Origin: Phycisphaerales bacterium
GTDB taxonomy: Bacteria; Planctomycetota; Phycisphaerae; UBA1845
Direction: 5' to 3'
NCBI GenBank assembly: GCA_020852275.1
Contig: JADZBE010000029.1
Coordinates: forward strand, 62,001-126,000
Length of the DNA: 64,000 nucleotides
Part shown: positions 18,396 to 27,409 of the stretch, one piece after another
Position numbering within the stretch: the first letter of the stretch is position 1
Layout: each line of letters begins with the position of its first letter
Position numbers and translations under genes: made by a program
Notes under the pieces: generated by a model
Database searches by the model: none
The model's input: the letters and a program-made list of their open reading frames with translations, nothing else
What the model was told of the DNA's origin: nothing

Positions 18396-18473
18396 GTGGG
18401 CGAGCTGCGTGGGCGAGCCTCGTGGGCGAGCCGCGTGGGCGAGTCGCGTGGGCGAGCCGCGTGGGCGAGTCGC
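18396..18473. repeat. 13-bp tandem repeat, six units
   Basis: Six head-to-tail copies of GTGGGCGAG[CT][CT][GT]C (13 bp each), varying only at two or three positions; alternate copies (GTGGGCGAGCCGC and GTGGGCGAGTCGC) repeat as pairs, suggesting recent duplication of a 26-bp dimer. Confidence 0.85.
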
Positions 18474-18508
18474 GTGGGGCCTAGCAGTCCGTGGTGAAAG
18501 GCGACGCG

Positions 18509-18645
18509 CGTCATTCCCGCAAAGGCGGGAATTCAGCCGGTGGCTTGCGAAGTGGCACGAATCCAGCGGTTTTCCTGGGCGATCTGGACCCCGGGCCTGC
18601 GCGGGTGCGATGGGCTCTGTGTCCGGTTTCGAGTGCCACGCCATC
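18509..18645. repeat. Dispersed inverted-repeat element, copy 3
   Basis: Same element as at 9116 and 10735: arm GTCATTCCCGCAAAGGCGGG, core AATCCAGCGGTTTTCCTGGG, arm GGGCCTGCGCGGGTGCGA and tail GGTTTCGAGTGCCACGCC. Confidence 0.75.
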
Positions 18646-18755
18646 AGGCGCTCTGGTGCGCCAGTTCGTCCATTCACTTGGATGCGGCGGATGGAGCGAG
18701 GGTTTCTCAGTTGCGTGAGGAGTTCTGATTACAGCGTGCCGGCGTATCGAAGTAC

Positions 18756-18856
18756 CGACGTGCCGCCGCTTCGACGTGCCGCCGCACCGACGTGCCGCGG
18801 GTTCCACGTGCCGCCGCAGCGACGTGCCGCCGTTTCGACGTGTTGTTGTTTCGACG
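18756..18856. repeat. 16-bp tandem repeat, six units, upstream of thyX
   Basis: Six degenerate copies of a 16-bp unit CGACGTGCCGCCGCTT and a final partial CGACG. The array ends 28 bp before the thyX start codon, so the thyX promoter must lie inside or upstream of it. Confidence 0.8.
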
Positions 18857-18884
18857 ATTTGGCGTCCTGACAATCGGGTAGCTC

Positions 18885-19661
18885 ATGCGAATCATCCGTC
18901 GTCCGAGCGTGTTCGTGGTCGGCCGCCAGCAGGTGGACACGGCGGCCATCGAGCGTTTTCTGGGCGAACACGGGGTGGCCTCTTGGAGCACGGACACGGA
19001 TGTGGCCGGCGAAATGCTCGCGGAGGTGGCCGGTCGCGTCTGCTACATGAGTTTTGCCAAGCCCCGTCCGGGCGGCAACAGCAAGTATCTGTCGCACATC
19101 AGGGAGGTGGGTCACGGAAGTGTGCTGGAGCACGCGGTCTGGAACTTGCTGATCACCGGCGTGTCGCGTTCTTTCACGCACGAGCTGGTGCGCCACCGGG
19201 CGGGGTTTGGATTCAGCCAGCTTAGTCAACGCTACGTGGACGAGTCCGTGGCCGAGTTCGTCGAGCCGGACTGCATCGGCGACGACGCCGAGCTTCACGA
19301 GATCTTCCGCGCGTCCGTCGAGCAGTCGCAGCAGGCCTACATCCGCCTTACGGAGGGCCTCGCCCGCAAGTTCGCCGACGTGTCCGACGCCACGCTCCGC
19401 CGCAAGATGGCGCGCCAGGCCGCCCGATCCGTCCTGCCCAACGCGACGGAGACGAAGATCTTCGTGACCGCCAACGCCCGCGCGCTGCGCCACTTCATCG
19501 AGCTGCGCTGCAACGAGCACGCCGAAACGGAAATCCGCATCGTCGCGGGGATGGTGCTCGAACTCCTCCAGAAGGAAGCGCCGAACTTGTTCGGAGATTA
19601 CGGCTGGGTGGATCTGCCCGACGGGACGCGGGCGGCGCAGACGGAGCATCGGAAAGTGTGA
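18885..19661 (+). CDS. thyX: Flavin-dependent thymidylate synthase
   Basis: A 258-residue ThyX, which makes dTMP from dUMP using methylene-tetrahydrofolate, FAD and NADPH. The ThyX signature lies at residues 103-117, RHRAGFGFSQLSQRY; compared with the textbook RHRx7S pattern it has one extra residue between RHR and SxRY, a form I believe occurs in a ThyX subfamily. Other conserved parts are SKYLSHIREVGHGSVLEHA (67-85) and the RHFIELRCNEHAETEIR segment near 213-229 with the dUMP-binding Arg. Start ATG at 18885. Expected homotetramer in the cytoplasm. No thyA is seen in the window. Confidence 0.95.
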   Translation: MRIIRRPSVFVVGRQQVDTAAIERFLGEHGVASWSTDTDVAGEMLAEVAGRVCYMSFAKPRPGGNSKYLSHIREVGHGSVLEHAVWNLLITGVSRSFTHELVRHRAGFGFSQLSQRYVDESVAEFVEPDCIGDDAELHEIFRASVEQSQQAYIRLTEGLARKFADVSDATLRRKMARQAARSVLPNATETKIFVTANARALRHFIELRCNEHAETEIRIVAGMVLELLQKEAPNLFGDYGWVDLPDGTRAAQTEHRKV

Positions 19662-19792
19662 CGCTACGACGCTTTCGGGTTGCGCTCTCGCCACGGCCTG
19701 GCGAGTACGCCAGACCGGGCACACTGATTCCAGGCCAGACGGCGGTTGCCACCCTGTTCCAGGCCGGAAGGCGGTTGCCCGGAGTACAGAGA

Positions 19793-22700
19793 TCATTCGC
19801 TGCGCAGGGCGGTGATCAGGGAGCCGCGGAGTGTGGGGCGCAGGGCGAGCCGGCCTGTTGCCAGGGTGGTCAGCAGCACGCCTGCGGTGGTGGCGAGCGC
19901 GTTCGTCAGGCCCAGGCTGCCGGCGGAGGCGGCGGTGTGCGGCGCGACGGAGAGGTGCGGGGCGACGGCGAGCGCTGCGGCGAACAGGCCGATGGCCAGG
20001 CCCGCCAGCGTCAGCGCGACGTTCTCCGAGAGCACGATCCAGGTCAGCGCCCGCGGCGAGAAGCCCAGCGCCTGCATCAGCGCCAGCTCGGCCCGCCGCT
20101 CGAACACGTTGCGCAGCAGCACCACCGTCAGCCCGATCGTGCCCAGCACCAGCCCGAACCCCCCCAGCGTCTGGAACGTGGCGAGGTAGGTGTTCTGCAC
20201 GGCGAAGTAGCCCTCCATCCGCCGGCGCACGGGCATCGCGTCAAACCCGAATCGCGCCAGGTCTCGTTCAAGGACGCGCGCCAAGTTGTCAGCAGGCGAA
20301 CGAGCCGGGTCGTGTTCAGGCAAGCTCGCCGCGTCGCGTTCAAGCGATCGCGCGGGGCGCGTGGGATTCAGCTCGCCAGGAACCGCGGGCTTTGGTTCAC
20401 CCATCCGGCTAGTCACCGGCTCGGAGAGCCGGTGGACCGGTGGCTGCTCGGAGAGCAGCCCCACCTCAGCGGGCGGCCCCACCTCGGAGTGCGGCCCCAC
20501 CTCGGCGGGCGGCCCCACCTCGGAGAGCAGCCCCACCTCCGCGGACGGCCCCACCTCGGCTGGCAGCCCCGCCTCGGAGAGCAGCTCCACAGCGGCGGGC
20601 GTTTCCTGCGGGGGTTCGATCAGGAAGAATCCATGTCCCGAGTTCGAGGGGAACAGGCGAACGAAGTCCGCTTCGTTGACGATCAGCTCGCTTTGCAGCG
20701 CGCTGCCTTTCAGCAGGGCCACGAAGCGCAGCGCGACCTTCCGGCCCGACTCGTCTTCGATCTCCAAGTCGCGCCCCGGCCCGGAGTGCAATTGCCAGCG
20801 GACGCTGGCCTCGTCGCCGATGGCGGGGATGGCGCCGTCGGTGAACGTCACGTCAAGCAGGTTCCAAGGCGAGCCGTCGGGCGGGAGCTTGTCCTTCATG
20901 TATGAGGAGAACGCGAAGCCGCCGCGGGCGATGAACGCGGACGAGGCGCCGAGGATGCGCGGTCGAGTCGGGGCGTAGAGCCCCTGGCAGCTCGTCTCAT
21001 CGCCGCGCTGAAAGCGGAAGGGGAACACGCGCGAGCGCTCGATCAGATGCAGCGTTTCAGGCGGAAGGTCCAGCTCCTTGCGGCCTTGCTCCGTGCTGAT
21101 GTCGTGTGGAAGTGGGGAGGTGGTTTCCGCCAGCAGCGCGAAGCCGCCCGTGCCGGTCGCGCGAGCGGCCGCGACTCGCTGAGGGGTCGATGCCCGCCCT
21201 GATGCCTCTGAGTCGCCGAGGCGATCCTCTGAGTCATCCGCGGTCAATCGAAACGCCGCCAGCGAGCAGACCAGGAACGTGGCCGAGGCGATGAGCGCGA
21301 TGGTCAGCAGGCTTCGACCGCGATGTCGCGGCGCGTTTCCCACGCCCATGCGCACCCAGGCGCCGCGCCCCGCTCGCGCCGTCATGGGTCGCACCCCGTG
21401 GAGGCGCATGGCCGTGACCGCCAGGCCGGAAACCAGCGCCAGCACTCCGACGATGAAGAAAGCTATCGGCGCGTGGTCCGTGTCGCGGAGCGGCCAAGCG
21501 ATCGCGCCGGCGATGATCAGCCCGGCACCGCTGCCAATGGCGACGCGGCGCGCCTTGACGCCTGAGGATCGCGAATGCGCCGTGCCTGCGACGGCGCCGG
21601 CCAGCAAGCCTCTCGTCGAGAGCGTCAGGACGCCGCGCAGGGCCAGCGCCATGCTGCCCAGCGCTACGAGGGTCGCCGTCGCCCATCCGATCGCCAAGCT
21701 GGAAGCCGTCACATGCAGCGTGAGGAACGGCGCGCTCGCCGCGCCGGACCACCATGTGCGCAGTCCGGCGAGCATGAGCCATGCGTATCCGCACGCCAGA
21801 GGCAGCCCCAGCACGCTTCCGACGGAGACGATCGCCGCGCCCTCGCTCAGCAGGATGCGGCGAATCCGCTCGGAGGTGAAGCCCACCGCCGACAGCAGGC
21901 CGATCTCCCGCGCGCGCTGCTCCACGCCCAGCCGAAACAGCAGCGCCACAAGCATGGCCGCGGAGGCGATCAGAAAGAAGCTGAAGCCGATGAACAGCCC
22001 GGAGAAATCCGTCGTGCCGCGCGACGACTCCAAAGCGCGGCGGCGCACGGGATCCACCACGAAGCCGAAATCCGCGGGATCGACGGACGCGAGAAAGTGT
22101 TTCTCAAACTGCTGCGCAAGTTCGGTAAGCGGCTGATCCTCCTTCGGCAGGAGGCGAATCGACGTGAGCCGGCCATGTCTTTCCGGCTGATCCGCCCAGA
22201 GCGACTGCGCCCGTGCGAGGTTGACGAACGCCTTCGGCGCGGCGCGGTGGCGGTCCCAGTAGGCCTCGTCGTCGTCGCGGATCTTCTTGAAATCAAAGGG
22301 AAACGGCGGATCCCAGTCGGAGAGCTTGCGCGCGTCGGTGATGCCGGGATACGCGGGGGCGAAGCCCGCGTCGAGCAGCGGACCGTCCATCGGCAGAATG
22401 GCCGCGACGCGGAAGTCGGCCTCCTGCGTCGTCAGCGGCGCCATGCCGCGCGAGACGAAATAGCGCAGCGTCAGCGCGTCGCCGACCTTCGCGTCGAGCT
22501 GCTGCGCGGTCCATGCGTTGATGAAGATATCGTTCACCTCCAGCGCGGGAAGAGGCTTGCCCTCCGCATCGTGCGAGCTCGCCCACGCCTGCGGCGGCGC
22601 GTCGATCCCCGCGACGATGGAGTAGGGCACGGATTTTCTGTCGGCGGTTTCGATGTCGTTGGCAAGATAGGCGAGGATGGAGGCCGTACTCGCGCCGAGT

Positions 22701-23677
22701 CGCTCGGCAGCGGAGTGCGCCGCATGTTCGGCGGGCGGGCGCAGCAGCATCTCGCTCGATTCCAGCACGACGTGCCCCCGCGTCGCATCCATCCGCAGTT
22801 GCAGGCCCAGATCCGACAGGCTCACGCTCTTGGCCACCGCCCTCAGCACGGCGCCACCAAAATCCGGCGGTAAGCCCCCGTCGCACGGCCCCGGAATTAG
22901 CACGGCGTTGAACAACCCATCTCGATGCAGCGCAGCCTGCAGCCGTTGGAGCGGAATGAATACATTTCGGGCCGTCAGCCGTCCGGTGCGCAGGCCGAAA
23001 GTAGCGAGGTCTCGGTCTTCGAGGATAGCGGCCACCCTCAGCCGCAGCGTCACGGCCGTCGAATCCTTTCGCCCCATGAGGGATTCGAGAGGAATATCCG
23101 ACGGACGCGGGAGGGTGAGCACGAACTCATCGCCGGGATTGAGGCTCAGCTCTCGCGCGAAGGCCTCGTTCACTCGGACTTCGTCCTCTTCCAGCAGACG
23201 AAACGGATCACTGCCCGGAGCTCTGCGGGCGCGGTAGAGGAGCTCGCGGTCCTGCGCCATCGCCCAGAACTCGTCATCGAACCCGATCGCTTGAATGTCC
23301 GCGGATCGAGCGCCGCTTGAGGCATGTTGTGCGATGCACGGCAGGATGATCGCGCGCGCGACAACAGCGCCGAGCTCGATACTGGGCGCGGCGGCGCCTG
23401 GGGGCCTTTGGCGCTCCATTTCGACCCAAATCGCATTGCCCAAGGCGGAGTGCGCGCCCTTCGAGGGGCCCTCGCCGAAAAACCGCGGCGCGATTAGCGC
23501 ATACTCCACGTCACCGAGCCGGCTCAACGCGCGATCCCGAAGGCTGCCGCGCATCGAATCACCTACGAGCAGAGCGCCCGTGAGGACGGCCGAGCCGGTC
23601 ATCACGCCCAGGATCACGGCGAGGTTGGCGCGGGCGCGGTGGGCGAGGCTCTGGAGGACGTACCGGCGAAGGGTCAT
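19793..23677 (-). CDS. Large FtsX-type ABC transporter permease
   Basis: A 1294-residue inner-membrane permease of the MacB/FtsX (DUF214) group, with two permease modules: transmembrane helices near 15-40, a large periplasmic domain (about 60-540), a three-helix FtsX block at about 560-720, further helices near 730-770, a second periplasmic domain, and a final FtsX block at about 1170-1290. Residues about 1028-1075 are a tandem six-residue repeat, EVG[PL][PLS][AS], encoded by an 18-bp DNA repeat. The start overlaps the stop of the upstream ATPase by four bases (23674-23677), so the two form one operon. Likely exports a lipoprotein, peptide or macrolide-like substrate. Confidence 0.9.
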   Translation of the reverse strand: MTLRRYVLQSLAHRARANLAVILGVMTGSAVLTGALLVGDSMRGSLRDRALSRLGDVEYALIAPRFFGEGPSKGAHSALGNAIWVEMERQRPPGAAAPSIELGAVVARAIILPCIAQHASSGARSADIQAIGFDDEFWAMAQDRELLYRARRAPGSDPFRLLEEDEVRVNEAFARELSLNPGDEFVLTLPRPSDIPLESLMGRKDSTAVTLRLRVAAILEDRDLATFGLRTGRLTARNVFIPLQRLQAALHRDGLFNAVLIPGPCDGGLPPDFGGAVLRAVAKSVSLSDLGLQLRMDATRGHVVLESSEMLLRPPAEHAAHSAAERLGASTASILAYLANDIETADRKSVPYSIVAGIDAPPQAWASSHDAEGKPLPALEVNDIFINAWTAQQLDAKVGDALTLRYFVSRGMAPLTTQEADFRVAAILPMDGPLLDAGFAPAYPGITDARKLSDWDPPFPFDFKKIRDDDEAYWDRHRAAPKAFVNLARAQSLWADQPERHGRLTSIRLLPKEDQPLTELAQQFEKHFLASVDPADFGFVVDPVRRRALESSRGTTDFSGLFIGFSFFLIASAAMLVALLFRLGVEQRAREIGLLSAVGFTSERIRRILLSEGAAIVSVGSVLGLPLACGYAWLMLAGLRTWWSGAASAPFLTLHVTASSLAIGWATATLVALGSMALALRGVLTLSTRGLLAGAVAGTAHSRSSGVKARRVAIGSGAGLIIAGAIAWPLRDTDHAPIAFFIVGVLALVSGLAVTAMRLHGVRPMTARAGRGAWVRMGVGNAPRHRGRSLLTIALIASATFLVCSLAAFRLTADDSEDRLGDSEASGRASTPQRVAAARATGTGGFALLAETTSPLPHDISTEQGRKELDLPPETLHLIERSRVFPFRFQRGDETSCQGLYAPTRPRILGASSAFIARGGFAFSSYMKDKLPPDGSPWNLLDVTFTDGAIPAIGDEASVRWQLHSGPGRDLEIEDESGRKVALRFVALLKGSALQSELIVNEADFVRLFPSNSGHGFFLIEPPQETPAAVELLSEAGLPAEVGPSAEVGLLSEVGPPAEVGPHSEVGPPAEVGLLSEQPPVHRLSEPVTSRMGEPKPAVPGELNPTRPARSLERDAASLPEHDPARSPADNLARVLERDLARFGFDAMPVRRRMEGYFAVQNTYLATFQTLGGFGLVLGTIGLTVVLLRNVFERRAELALMQALGFSPRALTWIVLSENVALTLAGLAIGLFAAALAVAPHLSVAPHTAASAGSLGLTNALATTAGVLLTTLATGRLALRPTLRGSLITALRSE
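20449..20590. repeat. 18-bp coding tandem repeat in the permease gene
   Basis: About eight units of 18 bp, each close to GGCGGCCCCACCTCGGAG on the plus strand, encoding six-residue repeats with the EVG core on the minus strand. The period is a multiple of three, so copy changes keep the frame. Confidence 0.85.
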
Positions 23678-24471
23678 GATGTCGTCCGCGTCAGTTCCAC
23701 GAGACGGCCCTCGTTCAGTTCGAAGACGCTGTCAAAGCGAGAGGCCAGGCTTTCGCTGTGCGTGACGACGATGAGGGCCACGCCCGCAAAGCGCGGCAGC
23801 TCCGCCAGCAGGTTGGCCGCGTCGGCGGCGCTGGCGCGGTCGAGGTTGCCCGTCGGTTCGTCGGCGAGGACCAGCGCCGGCTGTTGAATAAGCGCGCGGG
23901 CGATGGCGGTGCGCTGGCGCTCGCCGCCGGAAAGCTCCGCGGGGCGATGCGTCAGTCGGGCGGAAAGTCCGACCCGATCAAGCAGTGCCTTCGCTCTCGA
24001 TCGGGCGTCCGCTCCCTTGCTGCCTGCATCCATGCTGCCTTGGCGCTTGCCGCCCGCGTGCTCTTCGTCCGCGCGCTTCTCGTCCGCGTCGCCGCTGCCG
24101 TCCGCCAGCGTCGGCAGCAGCACGTTTTCCAAGACACTGAGGTGCGGCAGGAGGTGGTGATCCTGGAAGACGAAGCCGATGCGGCGGTTGCGGAACCGCG
24201 CCAGCGCCTGCGGCGCGAGGTCGAAAGGGTTCGCTCCATCGAGCGTAAGGGACCCCGACGTGGGCGGCTCCAGCGTGCCGAGGATGTTCAGCAGCGTGCT
24301 CTTGCCGCAGCCAGACGGACCCATGATGGCCGCGGACTGCCCGCGCTGAAGCCGCAGCGTCGCGCCGCGCAGAATCTCCAGCTCGCCGCCGGGCGTCGGA
24401 TAGGACTTGGCGATGTTCTCGGCGCTGAGCATTCGATCGTCTGGCCCCGGAGCTTCCGCGTGCTCTTGCAT
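23674..24471 (-). CDS. ABC transporter ATP-binding protein (LolD/MacB type)
   Basis: A 265-residue ATPase, partner of the large permease immediately downstream (4-bp overlap). Walker A GPSGCGKST at about 51-59, Q-loop VFQDHHLLPHLSV near 99-111, signature LSGGERQRTAIARAL near 177-191, Walker B LVLADEPTGN near 196-205 and the H-loop VVTHSES. Between the Q-loop and the signature there is a charged insertion of about 40 residues rich in Asp, Lys and Gly (about 123-162) not normal for LolD. The real start may be the internal Met 14. Confidence 0.93.
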   Translation of the reverse strand: MQEHAEAPGPDDRMLSAENIAKSYPTPGGELEILRGATLRLQRGQSAAIMGPSGCGKSTLLNILGTLEPPTSGSLTLDGANPFDLAPQALARFRNRRIGFVFQDHHLLPHLSVLENVLLPTLADGSGDADEKRADEEHAGGKRQGSMDAGSKGADARSRAKALLDRVGLSARLTHRPAELSGGERQRTAIARALIQQPALVLADEPTGNLDRASAADAANLLAELPRFAGVALIVVTHSESLASRFDSVFELNEGRLVELTRTTS

Positions 24472-24533
24472 CCTAGATGGAAGCTCGCTGAAGGAAAACC
24501 GGGTGGCGCGGTCCGGGGTACGCCCCTGAAGGT

Positions 24534-24644
24534 GGCGAGCGGGGCGACAGCATGGTCAACGGAGTGCCGCAAACCATGCCGCCCGCCGTGGCAAGCGGGG
24601 AGACAGCATGGTCAACGGAGTACCGTAGGCCATGCCACCCGCCG
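24534..24644. repeat. Two direct repeats of 55 bp
   Basis: Two neighbouring copies (24534-24588 and 24590-24644) of GGC[GA]AGCGGGG[CA]GACAGC followed by CATGGTCAACGGAGT and a CCATGCC end; about seven differences. Each copy has CATGG and CCATG ends as a small inverted repeat. They lie between the divergent ABC operon and the B12/GTPase gene in a gap with no other gene. Confidence 0.75.
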
Positions 24645-24831
24645 GGATCGACGCTCGGTTCGAGCTTCGGTGCGGAGACGCAAAGGAGGTCGAGGTGGTT
24701 CGGCGGCGCGGGCGCCGCTATGATGCGATCGGGCGCAGGCCGCAATGCGGGGCAGGCGCGGGCAGGCGCGGGCAGGCAGCGGCAGGCGTCGTCGGGCGGC
24801 ACAGAGCGGCGATTCGAGGAGCTTGACAACG

Positions 24832-25965
24832 GTGAGTGGGCAACATCATCCGCCACGGATACTGCTGGCGAAAATCGGATTGGACGGGCACGACCGCGGC
24901 GTGAAAGTGCTCGCGCGGGCGTTCCGCGACGCGGGGATGGACGTGATCTACACGGGGCTTTGGCAGACGCCCGCGGTGACGATGCACGCCGCGCTGCAGG
25001 AGGACGTGGACGTCGTCGGCGTCAGCCTGCTCTCCGCGGCGCATATGACCGTCATGCCGGAGATTCTGCGCCTGCGGGAGGAACTGGGCATCGAGGACAT
25101 GCCCGTCGTGCTCGGCGGCATCGTGCCCGAAGCGGACCACCCGGCGCTGAAAGACATGGGCGTGGCGGCGGTGTTCAATCCCGGCTCGTCGATGGACCAG
25201 ATTATCACCACGCTCAAGTCGCTGGGAGGAGCGAGAAGGCGGCCTGATTCCGGCGCGCTGCGCAAGGGCTTCGAGGCGCGCGACGTGCGGGCGCTGGCGC
25301 GGACGCTGACGGCGATCCAGCGCGACTGGGAGCTGAAAGGGTGGAACCCGTCGCAGCGCGGCAATGGGTCGCGGGTGGTCGGGGTCACGGGCGCGCCCGG
25401 CGTGGGGAAGAGTTCGTTCATCGCGCGGTTGAGCCGCGAGCTGCGCGGGCGCGGGCACAAGGTCGGCGTGGTGTGCGTGGACCCCTCCAGCCCGGTGACG
25501 GGAGGAGCGCTGCTCGGCGACCGGCTGCGTATGATGGGTCAGGAGCCGGACGCCAGCTTTTTTGTCCGCAGCGTTTCCTCCGGACCGGTGACCGACGGGA
25601 CGGGTCCGCACTGTCGCGAGATCGTGGACGCGCTCTCCGCGTTCGGGTTCGAGTACATCATCGTCGAGACCGTCGGCGCGGGGCAGGCCGACGTGGGCAT
25701 TCGCCATCTCGCCGACCGTGTGCTCCTCGTGCTCATGCCCGAATCCGGCGACAGCGTTCAGTTCAGCAAGGCCGGCATCATGGAGATTGCGCACGGCTTC
25801 GTGATCAACAAGTGCGACCTCCCCGGCGCGGACGCAACGCTGGCGCAGCTCGTGGGCGCCGTGGGCGACTCGCGCCCGGCTTGGAAGAGCAGCACGATGA
25901 CGGACGAAGGATTCGCGCAGGTGGCGGACTGGGTCAGCGCGGGAGGAAGAGCTGCTAGCTGCTAG
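24832..25965 (+). CDS. Fusion of B12-binding domain and MeaB-type GTPase
   Basis: A 377-residue protein from a GTG at 24832, chosen for the GAGGAG ribosome site ten bases upstream and because the family sequence begins here. Residues 5-130 are the small cobalamin-binding domain of methylmalonyl-CoA mutase: DGHDRG (18-23, with the axial His 20), VSLLSAAH (64-71) and GGIVPEAD (95-102). Residues about 145-375 are a MeaB/ArgK G3E GTPase: Walker A GAPGVGKSS (187-195), VDPSSPVTGGALLGDR, ETVGAGQ, and the NKCD guanine motif. The mutase TIM barrel is absent. MeaB's usual C-terminal dimerisation arm also appears missing: the gene ends inside a 7-bp tandem repeat, with the last residues AASC coded by it. 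Confidence 0.85.
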   Translation: MSGQHHPPRILLAKIGLDGHDRGVKVLARAFRDAGMDVIYTGLWQTPAVTMHAALQEDVDVVGVSLLSAAHMTVMPEILRLREELGIEDMPVVLGGIVPEADHPALKDMGVAAVFNPGSSMDQIITTLKSLGGARRRPDSGALRKGFEARDVRALARTLTAIQRDWELKGWNPSQRGNGSRVVGVTGAPGVGKSSFIARLSRELRGRGHKVGVVCVDPSSPVTGGALLGDRLRMMGQEPDASFFVRSVSSGPVTDGTGPHCREIVDALSAFGFEYIIVETVGAGQADVGIRHLADRVLLVLMPESGDSVQFSKAGIMEIAHGFVINKCDLPGADATLAQLVGAVGDSRPAWKSSTMTDEGFAQVADWVSAGGRAASC

Positions 25966-25992
25966 CTGTTAGCTGCTAGCTGCTAGCTGTTA
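25951..25992. repeat. 7-bp tandem repeat, six units
   Basis: Six copies of GCTG[CT]TA. The stop codon of the preceding gene (25963-25965) lies within the array. A shorter relative with TTAGCT words occurs at about 27119-27149, after the tadC region. Confidence 0.85.
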
Positions 25993-26048
25993 GCCACGAG
26001 CCGCCAGCTCTATGCGCATGGCCGGCGGCTCCACACCATCGACCCCGG

Positions 26049-26127
26049 TACCCGACACCCGAGCACCCGACACCCGAGTACCCGATACCCGAGTACCCGA
26101 CACCCGAGTACCCGAGTACCCGATACC
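26049..26127. repeat. 15-bp tandem repeat
   Basis: About five units of [CT]ACCCGA[CT]ACCCGAG, itself built from two near-copies of ACCCGAN. It lies just downstream of the tadC stop and the B12/GTPase gene, between two convergent genes. Confidence 0.8.
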
Positions 26128-26136
26128 CGCCCCCCA

Positions 26137-27093
26137 TCATCCTCCCTTGCCCATGACCGCCGGGTTTTCCTGCAGCGTCTGAATCATCTTCAATGCGGCC
26201 GGTCCGGCGAGGACGACGAGAATCGCCGGGAAGATGAAGAGGATCAGCGGGGCCATGAGTTTGACCGTGGTCTTCTGGGCACGTTCCTCGGCGGCCTGGC
26301 GGCGCTTGGTGCGGAGGGTTTCCGCCTGGGTGCGCAGCGCGCGGGCGATGCTGGTGCCGAAGCGTTCAGCCTGGTTGACGATGGCGACGAGGGAACGCAT
26401 CTCTGCGATGCCGGTGCGGTTGGCGAGGTTGGCGAGCGCCTCGGCGCGGGGGATGCCCATCTGGCTTTCGAGCGTGACGATCTGCATCTCTTCGGCGAGG
26501 AGCGGATGAACTTGGCGCATTTCATCGCCGACGCGCTGGATCGCGGCGTCCAGCGCCAGGCCGGATTCAACGGAGATGACCATGAGGTCGAGTGCGTCGG
26601 GGATGCCGTTCTTCACGGCCTCGGCGCGCTTCGAGGCGGCCATCGAAAGCCAGAGGTTGGGCGCCATGAAGCCTCCGCCCATGCAGAACAGGACGGTGCC
26701 CGCGCCGTGCCCGAAGGTGTCGCCCTTGGTCCAGACGAAGATGGTGGCGACGATTCCGGCGAGCGCGGCGATCATGGTCTTGCTGCCCAGGAACAACGTG
26801 GCGGCGTTGTCGCGGCGGAAGCCCGCGCTGGCGAGCTTGAGGCGCAGCTTGGACATCTCCTCCGCGTTCTTGGGCATGACCGGGCGCATGGCGAAGGGCG
26901 CGAGGTTCTTCACTACCTTCTGCGCGACGGAGGCTTTGGCGCGTTTACGGATGTCGGTGATGTCCTCCTTGCGCGAGCGTCCGATCATGCGCCGCTGGAT
27001 GGTCTGGCTGTCGTCCTGGTTCTTGGGCCAGAGGGAATAGACGACCAGAGCCCCACTCATCAGAATCATCAGACCGACGACGTAAATGGGCAT
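26137..27093 (-). CDS. tadC: Tad pilus inner-membrane platform protein TadC
   Basis: A 318-residue type II secretion F-like protein, last in the tad gene series. Helices at about 2-22, 105-125, 133-153 and 288-310 flank a cytoplasmic T2SSF domain with the typical PDALDLMVISVESGLALD (about 166-183), the ALANLANRTGIAEMRSL and the FGTSIARALRTQAETLRTKR segments. With TadB it forms the platform that couples the TadA ATPase to pilus assembly or secretion. The 316-bp gap to tadB contains low-complexity repeats, so it may have its own promoter. Confidence 0.92.
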   Translation of the reverse strand: MPIYVVGLMILMSGALVVYSLWPKNQDDSQTIQRRMIGRSRKEDITDIRKRAKASVAQKVVKNLAPFAMRPVMPKNAEEMSKLRLKLASAGFRRDNAATLFLGSKTMIAALAGIVATIFVWTKGDTFGHGAGTVLFCMGGGFMAPNLWLSMAASKRAEAVKNGIPDALDLMVISVESGLALDAAIQRVGDEMRQVHPLLAEEMQIVTLESQMGIPRAEALANLANRTGIAEMRSLVAIVNQAERFGTSIARALRTQAETLRTKRRQAAEERAQKTTVKLMAPLILFIFPAILVVLAGPAALKMIQTLQENPAVMGKGG

Positions 27094-27409
27094 GATTTCA
27101 ACTCCGCGGGAAAAGGGGCTGTTAGCTGTTAGCTCTTAGCTCTTAGCCATAAGATGCCGGCTCTCAAATGGCAGCGGTCAAGCGGCAGCCGTGAGCTGAA
27201 CGCCGCTTTGTCCCTGCCAATACTTCTGCATCTTGACACTTCAATGGACAGCCCGTCACTTGCGTGAGGGGCTCTGATTTCGGCATTCAGCATTCAGCTT
27301 TCGGCATTCAGCATTTGCATTTCGCCATTCGCTATTCGAAATTCGCTATTGCTCGCTCCCCCTCGCTGGCGCTACGGTTTCTGAAATCTGCGGTTCCTCG
27401 TCTCCGCGT
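27094..27409. other. Repeat-rich spacer between tadB and tadC
   Basis: Contains TTAGCT-type 7-bp words (27119-27149) and a CATTC/ATTCG simple repeat (about 27282-27350) like that at 75-113. No gene seen. Confidence 0.6.

Noticed and set aside
18510..18873. Minus-strand ORFs rich in Arg-Arg-His repeats upstream of thyX
   Set aside because: They are translations of the 16-bp tandem array and the dispersed element.
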